Assembly (NCBI GenBank): GCA_000467715.1 | Contig: AJFK01000546.1 | Span: 1 to 64,000 of the forward strand | DNA length: 64,000 nucleotides | Direction of reading: 5' to 3' | Origin: Hysterium pulicare CBS 123377 | Taxonomy: Eukaryota > Ascomycota > Dothideomycetes > Hysteriales > Hysteriaceae | Shown: positions 42,888-56,003 of the stretch, piece after piece | Position numbering within the stretch: the stretch's first letter is position 1 | Layout: every line of letters starts with the position of its first letter | The notes under the pieces: generated by a model | What the model was told of the DNA's origin: nothing | What the model saw: the letters and a program-made list of their open reading frames with translations, nothing else | Databases searched by the model: none | Program-made: the position numbers and the translations under genes

Positions 42888-44533
42888 TCACTGATTCATG
42901 GCAACACCCAACCGATTTACAACATCACACTTATTATGCTCGTCTAGCGAAACGTTCTCCATCTTCACGATGTTGTTATCATCGAACAGCATCCGCTTAC
43001 CATTGCCTCCTCCCCACTCCTCCCATTTGGGAGGCGCCAGGATAGCGCTTCTGGCAAGATATCCATTGTTGGTTAGAAAATCTTGCGAGTAATTGTTGGG
43101 CTCATAAGTGCGCATAAAGCTAGTGAAATAATTGTGGATGAAGACACCCGCGGCCGTCGAGCCGTTGAACCACACAGGACCAAGCTCGGCTACGTGAGTA
43201 GCGGAACCGACATTCCAGCGGTAATTCCAAGTTGAAGTTTGCCCATGCGTATAGTACGCATTGGAGATATTGAGGCCAGGACAGATGTACCGAACATGGC
43301 CGTAGAGATCGGCAGCCTGATTCCTCCATCCAGGGTCATCGGTTTTGTTAGTCGGGCCTGGAAAGACAGAACGCAATTTAGCCAAGTCTCTGTTGGACAG
43401 TGAGGAGAATTGATCCTTGATAAATTGGTCTGACATGGACTGGGAGGTGATGTTTTTAGGCGTGAAGATAATGCCTTCGTTCGTAGCATCCCCAAAAACA
43501 GTAGGCACTTTGACGAAATGGCCCGCGTTAATTTCATTGTAGGTGTCGTCCTGGATGAAGTCATTGTCGATGGCGGGGTTCCAGAAGTAAATCGGGGCAT
43601 CTTTAGCACCTGGGTAAGGTACCTTGAGACCTCGTACAGCTTTTTGGAATTGGACAGCATCGATGGTTTGGAGACACTCGAGATTCTTACATGCTGCAGC
43701 TTCAAGGAGGGCATCATATTGAAATTGGCTTTGATGTACGGTGCGCAGAGGAGGAAAAGCTTGTGACTCGGCGGCTACGGCTTGAAATAAGTGGTCATCG
43801 CGTCCGCCATATGCGGTAAGATGGAGGACAGCAGAGCCTGCCCCAGCGCTGGCGCCTCCGAGGACAACATGTTTTGGATCGCCTCCAAACTGCTTGATAT
43901 GGGTATTGACCCACTTCAACAGCTGCCTCTGGTCTTTCAGGCCATTGTTGAGGCTCAAGCTGGAGTTTGCGGCGATTTGTTTGCTCGCCAAGAAGCCGTA
44001 TGGCCCAACACGATAGTTGAAGTTCACGACCACCAAGTCTCCGCCGGCGGCACGAATCAGGTCACTTCCGTTGAAGTTTGCATTTCCATTCTGACTGAAG
44101 CCGCCTCCTTGGATGAATACGTAGACTGGAAGAAGGTTGGTAGTGTTGGAAGAGGATGGAGCAAAGACATTTGCAAATAGACAGTCTTCGGATTGTTTGT
44201 CTCCGGTTTCGCTCTTAAGATTATATCCGGTCCCTATGCAGAGAGGGCCAAACTAGAGACAGGTTAGCATGTAATCTTCGAAAGGGAAAGGGAGAGGAAG
44301 TGTACCTTATCTGCGTTCACAACAGTGCTATTGGAACAGGGATCTTGGGGTGCAGCGAAACGTAGGCCTTCTAACCGGGAAGGGGAGCGAGCGTAGCGCA
44401 TTCCAAGCCACGTAGTGACTCCGTTACCTTGGTCTGTCCCGCGATATTTCGCGTAGCCAAGATCAACAAGCGGATCTACAGCGAGCGCTTGCTGTAGGCA
44501 GAAGACAATGGTCGGAAAGAGAAAGGGCTGCAT
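42888..44533 (-). CDS. Secreted type-B carboxylesterase
   Basis: Alpha/beta-hydrolase of the carboxylesterase type B (cholinesterase-like) family. Exons 44533-44306 and 44252-42888, 53-bp intron (GTACAC..TCTAG, phase 0), 530 residues. N-terminal signal peptide MQPFLFPTIVFCLQQALA. The oxyanion loop reads VFIQGGGFSQNGN. The catalytic Ser is in GGASAGAGS (about residue 208), the likely acid Glu in FGDATNEGIIF, and the His probably in SATHVAELGPVW. Cys pairs (DPCSNS with GPLCIG; ACKNLEC) match family disulfides, and several NxS/T sequons fit secretion. The CDS ends VAMNQ. A GTGAGT at the stop could be a donor, but the only near acceptor would leave an intron too short, so the stop is kept. The substrate (lipid, plant ester or mycotoxin ester) is unknown. 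Confidence 0.92.
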
Positions 44534-46209
44534 GGCTGTTGATCTGTGTAGAGGAGAAGAGATCAACAAACCAGAGCGGAGAGTTTATGAAGAGGAAGGA
44601 ACTTCACAATCTTTTTGTTGCTGGTCAAGCAGGTGGTCCAAAGTGTCCTCTTTGTCCCTCTCCTTGGAGCACGCGGATTCCCTTGTTAAGCTAAGGATGA
44701 AAGGAAAGCGAACTGGAATGTGCGACAGCTTGTCCAAAATTAGACAGAAGCCACATTGTCTACGCTGTCAGTTGTCTCAACGTTCCTCATTGCTGCAGAG
44801 GCTGGTGTGTTAAGAAGTGAGGGAGGCACAGGGTACAAACCAACACACCCGAGCCGCAGAGGAATCAGGCCATAGGAGCCGGGCAGGGAAAGAGGAGAGG
44901 GCAAGTCGGCCAAAGCAGTGGTCGCGACTCGAAAGCTGTATGAAGCGGGTGCAAGGTGTTCTGAGGGTCAATTGAAGAAGTAGGAAGGAGTCGAGGAGCC
45001 CGTGACGTGGGAGGCAGGAGCGGCTGTGCACCACAAGTCATCACAGCGCCGGGGCAGCGCGGTGACCGTGACTGCAGCTGTCATTGGAGGGAAGGGCGCT
45101 AGAGTATCACGATGCTGCGGCTGAGAGATAGCGTGTTGGAAGGGCGACAAAGGTCGGGCGTGGTGGAAGCAGCCCTCTCTTGATATAACTTGGAGAGACT
45201 TGACGTTCAAAAGACAGTCGCCAAGGGAAATGCCCCAAGCTATGCCAAGGAGAAGCCAGCGAATTGTAGCCTTGCGTGGTGGTTGAAGCTTTTCATAACG
45301 AGCATGGCGCAACCGGCCCCATCGTCTTGGTTAAATTGCGGCGAGGGATGCTTCCGAGTTTACCTTACGGCGCCGGGCTGACCCCGGCATAGCTGCATGT
45401 AGTACTTCCTTCCTGACTGCAATTTTGCGCGTAACACCCTCTTAACAAGGACACAGCAGGCTGTTAATAGCCTTTTAACTGCCCTTTTAATAGTAGTTCT
45501 ATTCTAACAGACTGAAAGCAGACTGTTGTAATTGAACTTAGTGTTGATGACCTCTCACACGGGCGCCCTAAGGTAGCCCCATCAAGTATACGTTGTTTGG
45601 CGCTTTGACAGACCCGTCCGGCGAGGAACTCCAGCCACGTCCTGACTCCTCAATCTTCAACTGCGGTAGCAAACACTAGGTATCTGCGGGACTCCATGAG
45701 ATGGACTACCTTGGTCGAACCCGTGCATCTGACTTCGCTGATGCCATGCACTATGTCCTCAAAGCTCTGTCTCCGTCTCAAAAGCAGAATGCACCCAGCA
45801 TCCAAACTTGCCGTTCCGAAGCGATCAAATCGAGTCGGAAGTTCTACAGGCCAGGAAAGACTGGGCCTGCATATGAAGCGCCCATGGCAATTCTCCAACT
45901 ATAGCTTTTCGCGCGATTAACTAAAACTCTAGAATTATTCCGGCATCACTTCTTCTCATTCTTGATAACAGACTCACTTGAACTTTCAGCTTACGAAGTG
46001 AAATTGTCGTCGTTCCCTTTACCTTACCTAAACTAGACCTATCTCTTCATTATCCTTTCTACCATTTCTCCTCACGTCCCTCAGCTACTTTCCCTTCACC
46101 TTCACCAGCGTCGCCAGCAAGATAGACTTGAGTCTGGCATCAACCTCGAATAACTCGCTGCACTAAGTATACCTGGAATCTTTCGGACTTCTCTCAACCT
46201 CGAAGAACA
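44534..46209. other. Intergenic, 1.7 kb divergent region
   Basis: Upstream regions of the carboxylesterase (leftward) and BTB (rightward) genes. About 45420-45550 is AT-rich with repeated TTTTAA/TTAATAG-type strings and may be an old repeat fragment. The last 200 bp before 46210 are pyrimidine-rich leader. A 67-codon frame at 45701-45904 has no support. Confidence 0.45.
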
Positions 46210-47366
46210 ATGGATCAGCCGACTTCAAGTTCTGCCCCAGACCTTGAACTTGAGGATGTCGACCCAGATACGGGGGAAAACGAGGGTGACGGTCTGACTG
46301 TGCACCCAATATCGACCATTGCGCTGAGCGACGCGTTTGATATGACGATCATTGTCGGGTCAGATGATAAGCCTTCCGGCCAGAAGAAGTTTCAGATTCT
46401 CTCTCAAGTTCTCAAGCTCGCAAGTCCAGTATGGAAGGCTATGACGGGTGGACGTTGGCTTGCGAGTACCACCGCGGAAATCACATTTCCTGACGATGAC
46501 GCCGATGCCTTCCTCGTTGTCCTCTATATCGCGCATTTCCAATCACAGAAGCTTCCGGATGAGATGTCACAAAATCAGTTGGTCGAGCTCGCCATTCTCT
46601 GCGACAAGTATGATCTCGTCAAGGTGGTGTTGCCACACGTCCAATCAAGAGACTGGATGGCACCACACAAGAAGGGCGGATGGAAGGGCGATCAATGCGA
46701 ATGGCTGTTTGTCACGAAAAGTTTCCAGATGGACAGTGGTCATCAAGAGATCCTCCACAAACTGGTCCTGAACCTTCAAACCAATGGGGCGGGGGAATGC
46801 CTAAGCGGGATCACCAACAAAGTTATCGCTATACGCGACGGTCTACCAGGAGGCTTACTTGGTACGTTACACTATCCTCTTCACTTCTGCCTTACGAGCC
46901 GCATCGACGATCTGGGGCAATCTCTCCCTTCTCCATTTACCATCCGGTAGATGATGGTTTCTTTTGTGGCTGACATCACGGATTAGATGATGCCATGAAA
47001 CTCCGCGAAACGATCATCGATGCACTTCTAAAGAAAATCTACGAAGTGCATGATCAGTCAATTGCAAAGTCTACCTGCCAATTCGGCAACAAAGATTGTC
47101 ATGCGATGAGGATCGGTAATTTGGTCCAGGGGTACCTAGCCAAAGGGCTCCTTCCAAATCGCCGAAATGCTTCGACAGTCATTCTAAGTGTGCTTAACTT
47201 CGTCGATGCCCTTAAGAAAGTCCACTTTGGGGTCTATCCCAAACCGCACGGCCCATCTTCTCACGAACAATGTCTAAAAAATCAAAGTCTGAAGACTGCC
47301 ATAACTGGTGTTCTGCAGCAGTATATTCCAACCCTGAAAACAAAGGGAGCCGTGAAGAACGCATGA
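46210..47366 (+). CDS. BTB/POZ domain protein
   Basis: Exons 46210-46861 and 46987-47366, intron 125 bp (GTACGT, branch GCTGAC, acceptor TTAG; phase 1), 343 residues. An acidic N-terminus (LELEDVDPDTGENEGDG) precedes a BTB fold at about residues 40-150: ALSDAFDMTIIVGSDD, then KKFQILSQVLKLASPVWKAM (the usual 'F.vhk.vL...S.vF..m' pattern), ITFPDDDADAFLVVLYIAHF and LVELAILCDKYDLVKVV. Fungal proteins of this layout form large lineage-expanded families whose partners, often Cullin-3, are mostly unproved. The C-terminal part has four conserved-looking cysteines (STCQFGNKDCH and others) and no known domain. The start is the first ATG after a pyrimidine-rich leader. Confidence 0.85.
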
Positions 47367-47839
47367 GAAGGTACCAGCGGCTCTGGATTTTTATCCACAT
47401 CCCTGTCCTTGCTTCGTTGAACATCTTCTGGCATCAATGGCCACTCTGATATCTCGGGCTGGATCTTCAAAATTAGGATCGAGAGATGGTTCGAAATGCA
47501 TTTATCTGGATATTAGACATATGATATGATGGGTCAATTTTACAGGGTGTTTTCGCTTCAGAAGCCCACTCAGGATCTCGTCAAGGTCATCGGTTTCAAA
47601 TTCTATGGCGTTCACATTCGGTAGTCTCTCCCATTTCCCTTATTTCTTTTCTTTTGTCTTATACCCTCGTGCTTTCTTGATACTTTCTCATTTGAGTCTC
47701 ACCCGATACTTGCTTAGTCAAAGCCGTATCGCTCAGCTCTCCGGCACACATCATAAAGTGCCCTATCTTCGATGCTGTAGATAGTTAAATCATAGCAGAG
47801 CATTCCCAACCCCCCATATCATCAGTGCCTACTGTTCGT
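47367..47839. other. Intergenic, 473 bp
   Basis: 3' flank of the BTB gene, then pyrimidine-rich sequence. Might contain more of the decayed membrane-protein gene that follows, but I cannot read it. Confidence 0.35.
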
Positions 47840-48190
47840 CAAGTATTCTGAGTGTCATATTGGCGCTGCTCTCGACAATTGGTTTCGCCTCTATTCGCCT
47901 TCGATCAGAGCCTAAAGAAGGCGACGAATTTGACGTGGAGCCTTCTCCCTCTCGAACAATCTCGAGTTGTATCTCGATAGCCCTTTTTCTCCTCTGCGCT
48001 AGTGTTTGTCACGGCATTACGGCAGCATGCATCAGCCGCTTCACTCGCGAGTCTGCTTGATATGGTGATTTATGGATTTGTTGAGATGAATTTCGGACCT
48101 AGGGCGGCGGTCTTGGCTTGGGATGCTGGTTGTGATGCTCGATTTGGTATATGGAGAGTATGGTTATGCATTTGTCAGTTGTTATGGTAG
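47840..48190 (+). pseudogene. Possible remnant of a four-helix membrane protein gene
   Basis: One frame reads LALLSTIGFASIRLRSEPKE, then DVEPSPSRTISSCISIALFL. The frame shifts by one near 47998, and the next frame reads LVFVTALRQHASAASLASLL and YGFVEMNFGPRAAVLAWDAG. Together these follow the order hydrophobic helix, basic loop, EPxPSR block, helix, W/RQHxxA, helix that I recall from fungal claudin-like (Fig1/SUR7-like) membrane proteins. No start and no upstream helix is evident. Either the gene is broken by a frameshift or there is a sequence error; a short functional gene is unlikely. The family call is from memory of the pattern and weak. Confidence 0.35.
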
Positions 48191-49232
48191 GGAGGCTTAT
48201 GGGGAATTGAAGGGTGTACTGGTTATACGATAACCCGTATACGGTCATATCATAATGGTTGCGATGTATCCGTATGATCAGGCTGGTCGGAGAAGACCTT
48301 TCGGTGCGGCCATAGAGGTGAAAAATCCACGATTGAGGGACCCTTGAAATTTTACCAAACTGACCACGCAAGAAATCTTTGCAGCCTCGCCTAACGCCTC
48401 TGCTCCACCACCCATGAGTGTTGCCTATGGACGTTACGGAACCTTAGACCCGATCACAAATGCAATAGCTACCTAGGTATGTTTTTACCTATGTTTTCGG
48501 AACTCGATGTTGACCAGCCATCGCCTTCACAACCTAACAGCATGCAAGTTGAAGCGAAAAGCGTGGTACCGAGATATCGTGGGTTGTAAACCCTGAAGCT
48601 GCATACGTGGAGTTATGCTAGCCTTATGCTTACAAGCCGTGTTCATTGGCTCCTTGGTAGCACGAATCCTCGCGAAGCGGTTGGGGAGTGAATGAGGCTC
48701 GACGAGGCTAGAGTGAGCAGTCCCCGGCACCCGACAATTGATCTCTTCTGAGTGACTGGTGCGGAACCGTGGGTAGACAGCTGCTGAGGCGGATACTTAA
48801 CGTCGAGGCTGGTTCGTACAGACAAGGTTGGCTTGTGTGGAGAAATTGATCCACCTGCAGGAACATTGCACGGACCACACAAAATCCTCGACTGTTTCCT
48901 ATCACGTCTGGTCCTCTTGCTTAGTCGCACCGCGCATTTTCTCACGTCCTTTGCTGCATTCGCACAACGAATATCTTCTCTGTACTTAATCTTTTACATA
49001 CATATTTCTTCCCCTCCACTACTATATCGACCCTTCGCGCTCCTCTGTCCAACGCTAAACCACCCGTTACCGTCCTCCACCCCATAAGGGGCTTCCTTGA
49101 TGCTGGCCAGTAGCACACGTCAACCACGCGCAGAAACTTCGAATTGACCTGACAGAAGCCGCATCGTCTCAGCGCGTTATGACTTTATACCAGCGACGCC
49201 CAATATAGAGCATCCGAGTTTGTGGGTGCGCC
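48191..49232. other. Intergenic, about 1.0 kb, upstream of dck1
   Basis: Promoter and leader of dck1; pyrimidine-rich around 48990-49090. No coding sequence supported. Confidence 0.45.
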
Positions 49233-52200
49233 ATGTCGGGCTGGAGACCTCTCCCGCGAATTGCTTTTGCAATCTGCGTTTATCCTTTTCAGCCCTCCTC
49301 GCCAGCCGACCTACCACTGGAAATTGGCGATGAATTGTACATAATTGAACAGGGAGGGAAGGATGGTTCTTGGTATCGAGGATATCTGGTTGCGCCTCCG
49401 TCACTGCTGGCCGGTTTAACGAGCGTCAAAGGCCAGACCCTTGAGGCACGCGTCTTTTCTGGCATATTTCCTCGATGTTGTGTTGAGGTGCGCGAGGTGC
49501 TTGGGGAAGGGAGGGACCCAGGACGGACCTCAGACATTGCTGAGAAACTTCCCAGCCCGCGAGGCAGCCATGGAGAGCCACGCACGAACGGTATCATTAC
49601 TCCCACCGAAAGTGCGAGTGCTACTTCTGTCAAAGCGCCAGCAAGACAGGGCATAAAGCCTGAGCCGATTTCGATCCTCCCGTCTGCTGCATCGCGTCCG
49701 CTATCCAGGAAAAGGTCGACGAAGAAACGGGCTGGCAGCTATGGATCGCAATGGACTGCACGATCAGATCATCTGCAACAACTTGCGCTCCCTCTTTCAC
49801 CAATATCTGTGAACTCACGCGATCCAAACGCCCCCCGACCGCCTGCGCCCGTTCCAATGCTCAAGATTGGCGACGAAACGCCGACATCTGTGCAAGAGCC
49901 GCTGGTGGATGAAATTGCATCGTGTCTGAGGGAATGGCATTCTACAAAGCTACATGAGCTTCTCTTGGCAAGGAGATACAGCGCGTTGGACAAGATGTCA
50001 ACCCTGGTACAACGCCTCGATATCGCGAGACGGCAATTGCTGCACAGGGTCCTGACCGCACAAGAGCTTGGGAAGGTCCGAGAATCGACCGTGTGGGATT
50101 TGGTCACGGGTAACAAGATGCTATGCGGCGATGTCATTGTGCGAAGTCCGTCACAGCGAGGTAGAATACTGACGGGAGACGACTCCGCCATCGAAATTAC
50201 CAAACTGCAGTCGATGATGAGCTTGTTATCTGAACGGCCGACCCAACATGCTGATGAACACAATCTTCACCATTTATTCGTCTGCATAAGACAAGTTGTA
50301 GGAGACTTCACCACGGTTCCGGTGCAAGTTAGCATGCACCTCTGCCTAAAAGTTCCTGGGGAACCGCCGAGACCTCTATCAGAAGTCTACTCTATGGATC
50401 TTTCTACTCGGGATGGTACTGCATCCGTTCTTAATGCAGAAAAGATGAAGTCCCTTTTTGTCGATCTGAGCTCGACAGACATCGGCGAAGGTTCGGGCTC
50501 TAGCAACAGCCTTTTCCTCGTTTTCAAACTACTGGCGAACGAGCCGTACCGCAGCACTTCGAGTATAGGAATCATCAACGCTCCGAGGGATAGCACTTCA
50601 AGTCAGAATGCGCCACCCCTCCAAGCGTCTCAGTTTGGAAGCCTCAAGGGCGGTCGACGTAGCATGATGTTTAGCAGCAAGTCACGCAAGGATTCCGAGA
50701 TTCTCACTTCCAGTTCTGAAATCAGGCCGACAAGCACAGATTCCAATCACGGTCCAACACTTGATGGCCGGCCAAGCTCCAAACAGAGAACGTCGTCAAG
50801 AGATCAGAAATACTTGAGAAGAACAGTCGCTGTTGGAATTCTTCGCGTGGATGCCCTTTTGCGAGCCGAGTCAGAAGCCGAGCAACAGGTATCTATGTGG
50901 ACACCTTCGCGGCCGTCCGACGAGATCAAGGATGAAGGAGATGATTGGGATCCTTTGCTTACAGAATTATCACCAAGTCCAAACGGCAAATACAAAAGGC
51001 ATTCAATGATCAGTCGGCTTACAGCCCATGTCAAATCATTTGCTGATCCGGACGCGGAGGGTTTAATTGAGAAGACACCCACTTTGCTCCATAGTATTAG
51101 GCAGACGAGGAAAATCGGTTTCTCTGGAGCTCCAACAAAGCCAAGGAGCGACATCTACCTAACCCTGGTCGAACCGTTCTTGCCTCGGAATGCTTTCCTA
51201 TCCCATCCGAAATCTGGAACAGTTCCTCTTACAGCAAGTTCTTCAATGACCAATCTTCAACTTACAATCGAGGTCCGAAAATCGACAGGCGAACGCATAG
51301 AGAACTGCATCTACCCTTCGTGCAATAGCGCCGGACACACGGCCTGGCGGACAACTGCGACCGAGAGGGGTGAAGGCTGGAATTTAACCATTCGACTTGC
51401 TATCAACCCTGAAGATGTTCCAGGATCACATATCGTCATGAGTGTTGCCGATGCTCCAAACTTCCCTTTCGCTTTGTGCTGGATGCCACTTTGGACTCAA
51501 GATGCCTTTGTTCGCGATGGAGATCATTCACTGGCACTATATAGGTATGACGAATACACATCAAGCATGATTGCTGGACGGGGTGCATATCTCGCTCTTC
51601 CATGGAGTTCGAGAAAGAAAGATGAGTCTGTTACCGGGCCAATGGCGTCACTACATCTTCGAACATATCTATGCAGTACGAAATACTCCCAGGATCCTAA
51701 TCTCCTTGGCCTTCTGAAGTGGCGTGACCAAGCCGCTGGGGAGCTCGTCGGATTACTCAAAAGATTTGTATTCGTCCCCGAAATCGAAATCGTGAAGCTT
51801 TTGAATGAAGTGTTTGATTCTCTATTCGAGATTTTGGTGGAGTATGCCGGAAGCGACGAATACGAAGACTTGGTATTCAATGCTCTAGTAATCGTGCTTG
51901 GTATTGTGCACGACCGACGATTTAATCTGGGTCCTTTGGTTGATCAATATGCCGAAACGAGATTCAACTATCCTTTCGCAACGGCTTGTTTAGTCCGGAG
52001 CTACACCCGGTTGTTAGCCAATCCAGCTGATCCTCAGTCATCGCGACGCCTGCGAGCCACCTTCAAGGTCGGAAGGCATATCCTCAAATTCATCGTGAAT
52101 GCCAGACAGCAGCAAAAAGAGAAGGAAGCCGGAATAGGGATCACGAGCAGACAACCTACTTTCACTAAAGACCTGCAAGGTATCTTCAAGGCGCTAGAAG

Positions 52201-55200
52201 GATTAATGACGAACTCTGCGCCTATTCTTATCGGCACCAAGACGATTGTTGTTCAGCAATTCCATACTTGGCTTCCCGAGCTGTCATCCTCCATGTCCTC
52301 CCTCGAAATCCTCAAGACTGCTTCGAGTTTTATAGACTCTTGTGCGGCAGCGCAAGGCAAACTCGTTCTTTACAAACTAGTTCTCATTATCCACTTCACC
52401 CAGCTAGACGTTTTCAAGGTTCCAGACACCCGTCGAATACTCCTTACGAGCACCGTACGGTGGCTGGCTCCTCATTGGGGCAAGGTAAACACTGTCACAG
52501 ATCAGTGGAAAGACCAAGTCCGCCTCTGCTGCTCAGTCGTTGCCTCTCAAGTTGAAGAACTCGGCCAAGAGGCATGCGATTACATTCCGAAATTGGTTGA
52601 TTCTTACCGGGCTATCCAATCCACCCCCCGGGTGTCGAAAACTTCGCTTTCTTTACTGTTTCCAACATCATATCCATTCCCATCTCGGCCAACGACTACT
52701 GCTGCAGTCTTCGACGAGGCGCTGGTCGAGATTTCAGCGGTCCTTGCTGCACTCTCCAGCTTGCCAACCATCATCCATTTGGATTGGCCAAAAGCAGATG
52801 TTGCCGATTTTTTGTTCGGTACCCTCCAAGTCTACATATCAATTCTTGATTGCGAGGCTTTCCCAACGTCCTGGCTGAGTGTCCACATTTACCATCACAA
52901 GGCAACCATGCGGACACTGGAAAAGCTGGCAAGCATATTAATCGATTCTTTCCTACCCCATCCAGACGACGCAGACCAATTCAACACAGAACTCTGGCGT
53001 GCTTTTTTTGATGCCCTGCTAAAGCTTGTCGGCAGCGACGCGCTTGCTCTAGAAACCTTCCCCGAACAGAAACGCAGAGCTGTCTGGAAAATTGCTGGTG
53101 ACGTTCGAGAACTCGGAGCAGATTTGCTTCGACGAAGCTGGGAAGCCATTGGTTGGGAAACCAGTGCAGAAGATAAGAAGCAATATGGCCTTGAGAAAAT
53201 GGGCGGTTTCCAAGTCCAATACGTCCCCGGGTTGGTGGCGCCAATTGTCGAACTATGTCTGAGTGTCCATGAAGGGCTGCGAAGCGTTGCAATTGAAGTC
53301 CTACAGACCATGATCGTCAGCGAGTGGACCTTAAGTCAAGACTTGGCCTTGATCCAAGCAGAAATGATCGATTGTTTGGATCGATTATTCAAATCCAAGC
53401 ATCTCACGGAGAGTATTCTTCAGAAACTTTTCATCGGGGAACTCATCGATCTGTTCGAGCCACTTGCCCAAGAGCCAGAAGACCCCCTGTTCCTTGCCGT
53501 CAAGAATCTCATCAACACGATTGACGAATTGCTAGATCTACTAGTCGCTGTGCATAGTATCGAAGCCACAGGGGAAGTGTTCCATATTATGGATACACTT
53601 CATCTAATGGAATTCCTCAAGGATATGCAAAAAGAGGATATCTACATTCAATATGTCCATCAGCTCGTCGACCTCCAAGCTGACGCTCAGAATTTTACAG
53701 AAGCTGGTCTTGCTTTGCGTTTGCACGCAGAGCTATATGAATGGGATCCAGCGACAGCTGTTGAGTCTTTATCCGACCCAAACTTCCCTGCACAAACGTC
53801 TTTCGAGCGGAAAGAGCAGCTTTACTTCCAAATGATCAAGTATTATGAGGATGGCCTGTCGTGGGATAATGCCTTGGGAACATACATGGAGCTGGCTACC
53901 CAGTACGAGCACAATGTATTCGACTTTTCAAAACTTGCAAGGACGCAACATGCAATGGCGGCTATTTACGAAAGCATCAGTCAAGGTGAGCGGCAGAACC
54001 CTCGGTACTTCCGAGTCGTCTACAAAGGACTGGGCTTTCCTGTGGGCCTTAGAGATAAACAATTCATCTTCGAGGGATCACCAACCGACCGTTTAGCCAC
54101 ATTCACGGATCACATGCAACAGCAGCATCCCTCTGCCCAGATATTGTCCGCGGGGACCGAAGAAGATGTCGAAGGCCAGTATTTGCAAATTTTCCCGGTC
54201 AGTCCGCAGAAAGATTTGCTTCATCCCATATATCAACGCGCAAAAGTTGCTCAGTCGATAAGAGATTATTACCTACTCTCTAGACCATCACGTTTCACGT
54301 CAGCTTCCCGACGTGTAGCTGGAGAAGCAGGCGTCAAGGACCAGACTGTGGAGAAGACTATCTTCGAGACTGCTGAAGCGTTTCCGACGATTCTGCGGAG
54401 AAGCGAAATCATCTCTGTGGGTAGTATAACTCTAACACCAATTCAGACTGCTATTGAACGCACATCGCGTAAGGCAGCAGAGTTGATAGGATTAGAAAAG
54501 CGGGCGGCGGAGGGAGAAGACTCGGCATTATCTTCTCTGACTCAAGAACTGATGGTTGCCGTAGATCCAGTGTCTGATACTAGCGTTGCTAACTATCACG
54601 AATTGTTGCCAAAGCCTAGGGATTCTGTGGAACTGGAAGACGATGAGGAAGATGGCGATGTAGCTCGTCCGGCAAATGTGTTAGAAAACGCTTTGAAGGT
54701 CGCTTTGATGGATTACGCCATGGTTGTCAAACGCTGCTTGGCTCTATATTCACGGCCTGCTCAGCAAGCTACCAAGGCAGACCTAAGTCAACGTAAGTGC
54801 AACATTCTAGTGTTTATACTTCATGTGTGTGTCGCAGCTGGCTAATGGACTCGTAGGGTTCGAGGTGACCTTTGCGAGAGAATTGGAAGCTCTGTCGCCG
54901 GGCACAGCTCAAGGACTACCAGTACGCTCGCCAACGGGATCCTGGCTCGCAGTCTCGTCCCCTCCTCCGATTACTAGCCCTGTTATTGCTCCCGAGAGTC
55001 AATTGAGCGGATCGCCAGTGAACGCACTCCCAGAAGTTCGAGCCCCCAGACATGAGAAGAACCGCCTCAGCCTTACATTCCTTAAACGAGCACCCAACAG
55101 CGAGCAACGAGAAGGACGGAAACAAATCAAACAATCGGTTGATGAAGGGACTGAAAGCGAATCTAATCGAGCATCATCTCGCAGTCGGAGTAAAGATACC

Positions 55201-55482
55201 GGTAAACACCGCTTAAGCTTTCTGCATCCTACTTTGACAATGGATTCCGTACCAGTTGTTCAGAGTCAACCTCCCACTCAAGCCTTGAGCCCAGCTCAAA
55301 ATCAACGCAGTCAAAGCATTGAGCGTAGACCTGAGACAGGCAAGAGCGAACAGTCGAACGGTCAGAGCTTCGGGGAAAGAGTGGGCAGTGTGAGAAAGAG
55401 ATTGAGTTTGTTGAATATTGGGAAGAAAGCCAGTAAAAACAGTGTGAAAGGACGGCTTGATGAAACGGTCGTGGAGGAGTAG
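49233..55482 (+). CDS. dck1: DOCK-family guanine nucleotide exchange factor
   Basis: Homologue of DOCK180/yeast Dck1, which with ELMO/Lmo1 activates Rac/Rho-type GTPases in polarity and mitophagy. Exons 49233-54792 and 54857-55482, one 64-bp intron (GTAAGT..CGTAG, phase 1), 2061 residues. An SH3 domain lies at residues about 10-85 (AICVYPFQPSSPADLPLEIG; GSWYRGYLV). A Ser-rich linker follows. The DHR-1/C2 domain is at about 635-790 (YLTLVEPFLPRNAFL; GWNLTIRLAINPEDVPGSH). Helical armadillo-like repeats fill the centre. The DHR-2 exchange domain is at about 1450-1870 (YIQYVHQLVDLQADAQNFTE, LRLHAELYEWDP, RYFRVVYKGLGFP). The C-terminal about 190 residues are Ser/Arg/Pro-rich with two related motifs, KNRLSLTFLKRAP and RKRLSLLNIGKKA, possible docking or phosphorylation sites. 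The start MSGWRPLPR puts SH3 at the N-terminus, as in DOCK-A/B. Confidence 0.94.
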
Positions 55483-56003
55483 TGCCCTCACAAATCGCCC
55501 TTACTAATACTTCAGGATATGGTGTCGTTCTTTAGGAATATTTTTTGGCATATGGGATTTTGGACAGACCCAGTTTCTCCTTGGAAAAACTTGTATTTGT
55601 GTCTTATGTTCGGGTTGGCTTGCTTTAGCTGAACCCATTTGGAAGGCTTGCAGTTTCTTGAATACGTTTCCCATTTTGTATCCTGCGCTTTCCAGCGAGG
55701 TGCCGGAGGTTTTAGAGGAGATTGGCCCAGGCTGCCCGACAGTGTACGATAGTGCTTTTCATCTATACCCAAAGCCTCCTTCGAGAGGCGAGAATCGTCA
55801 GCGTTAACTTCTGTCAACCCGTCACGGCAGCCGTTCGTTGCGAATATTGATGCACCCTGGTGAACGAGATGGTCCAGTGAACGTACCAGGGCAATAGGTG
55901 GTGGGGGTCTCACCGCCCGGCAGTATATTTCCTTAGCGAGATATTTTCCTCCGAGACTCAAACTTTGAAATCGCAGCAGGGCCAATGCAACACATTCGCC
56001 AAC
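55483..56003. other. Intergenic, 521 bp
   Basis: 3' flank of dck1 and upstream region of rrp12. A leftward frame at 55512-56060 overlaps the rrp12 start and has no domain. Confidence 0.5.

Noticed and set aside
42850-42890. GTGAGT at the carboxylesterase stop as a donor site
   Set aside because: The only nearby acceptor would make an intron of about 30 bp, too short; the encoded tail has no family resemblance.
45701-45904. Rightward 67-codon frame
   Set aside because: Short, overlaps two other frames of equal length, no motif or splice context.
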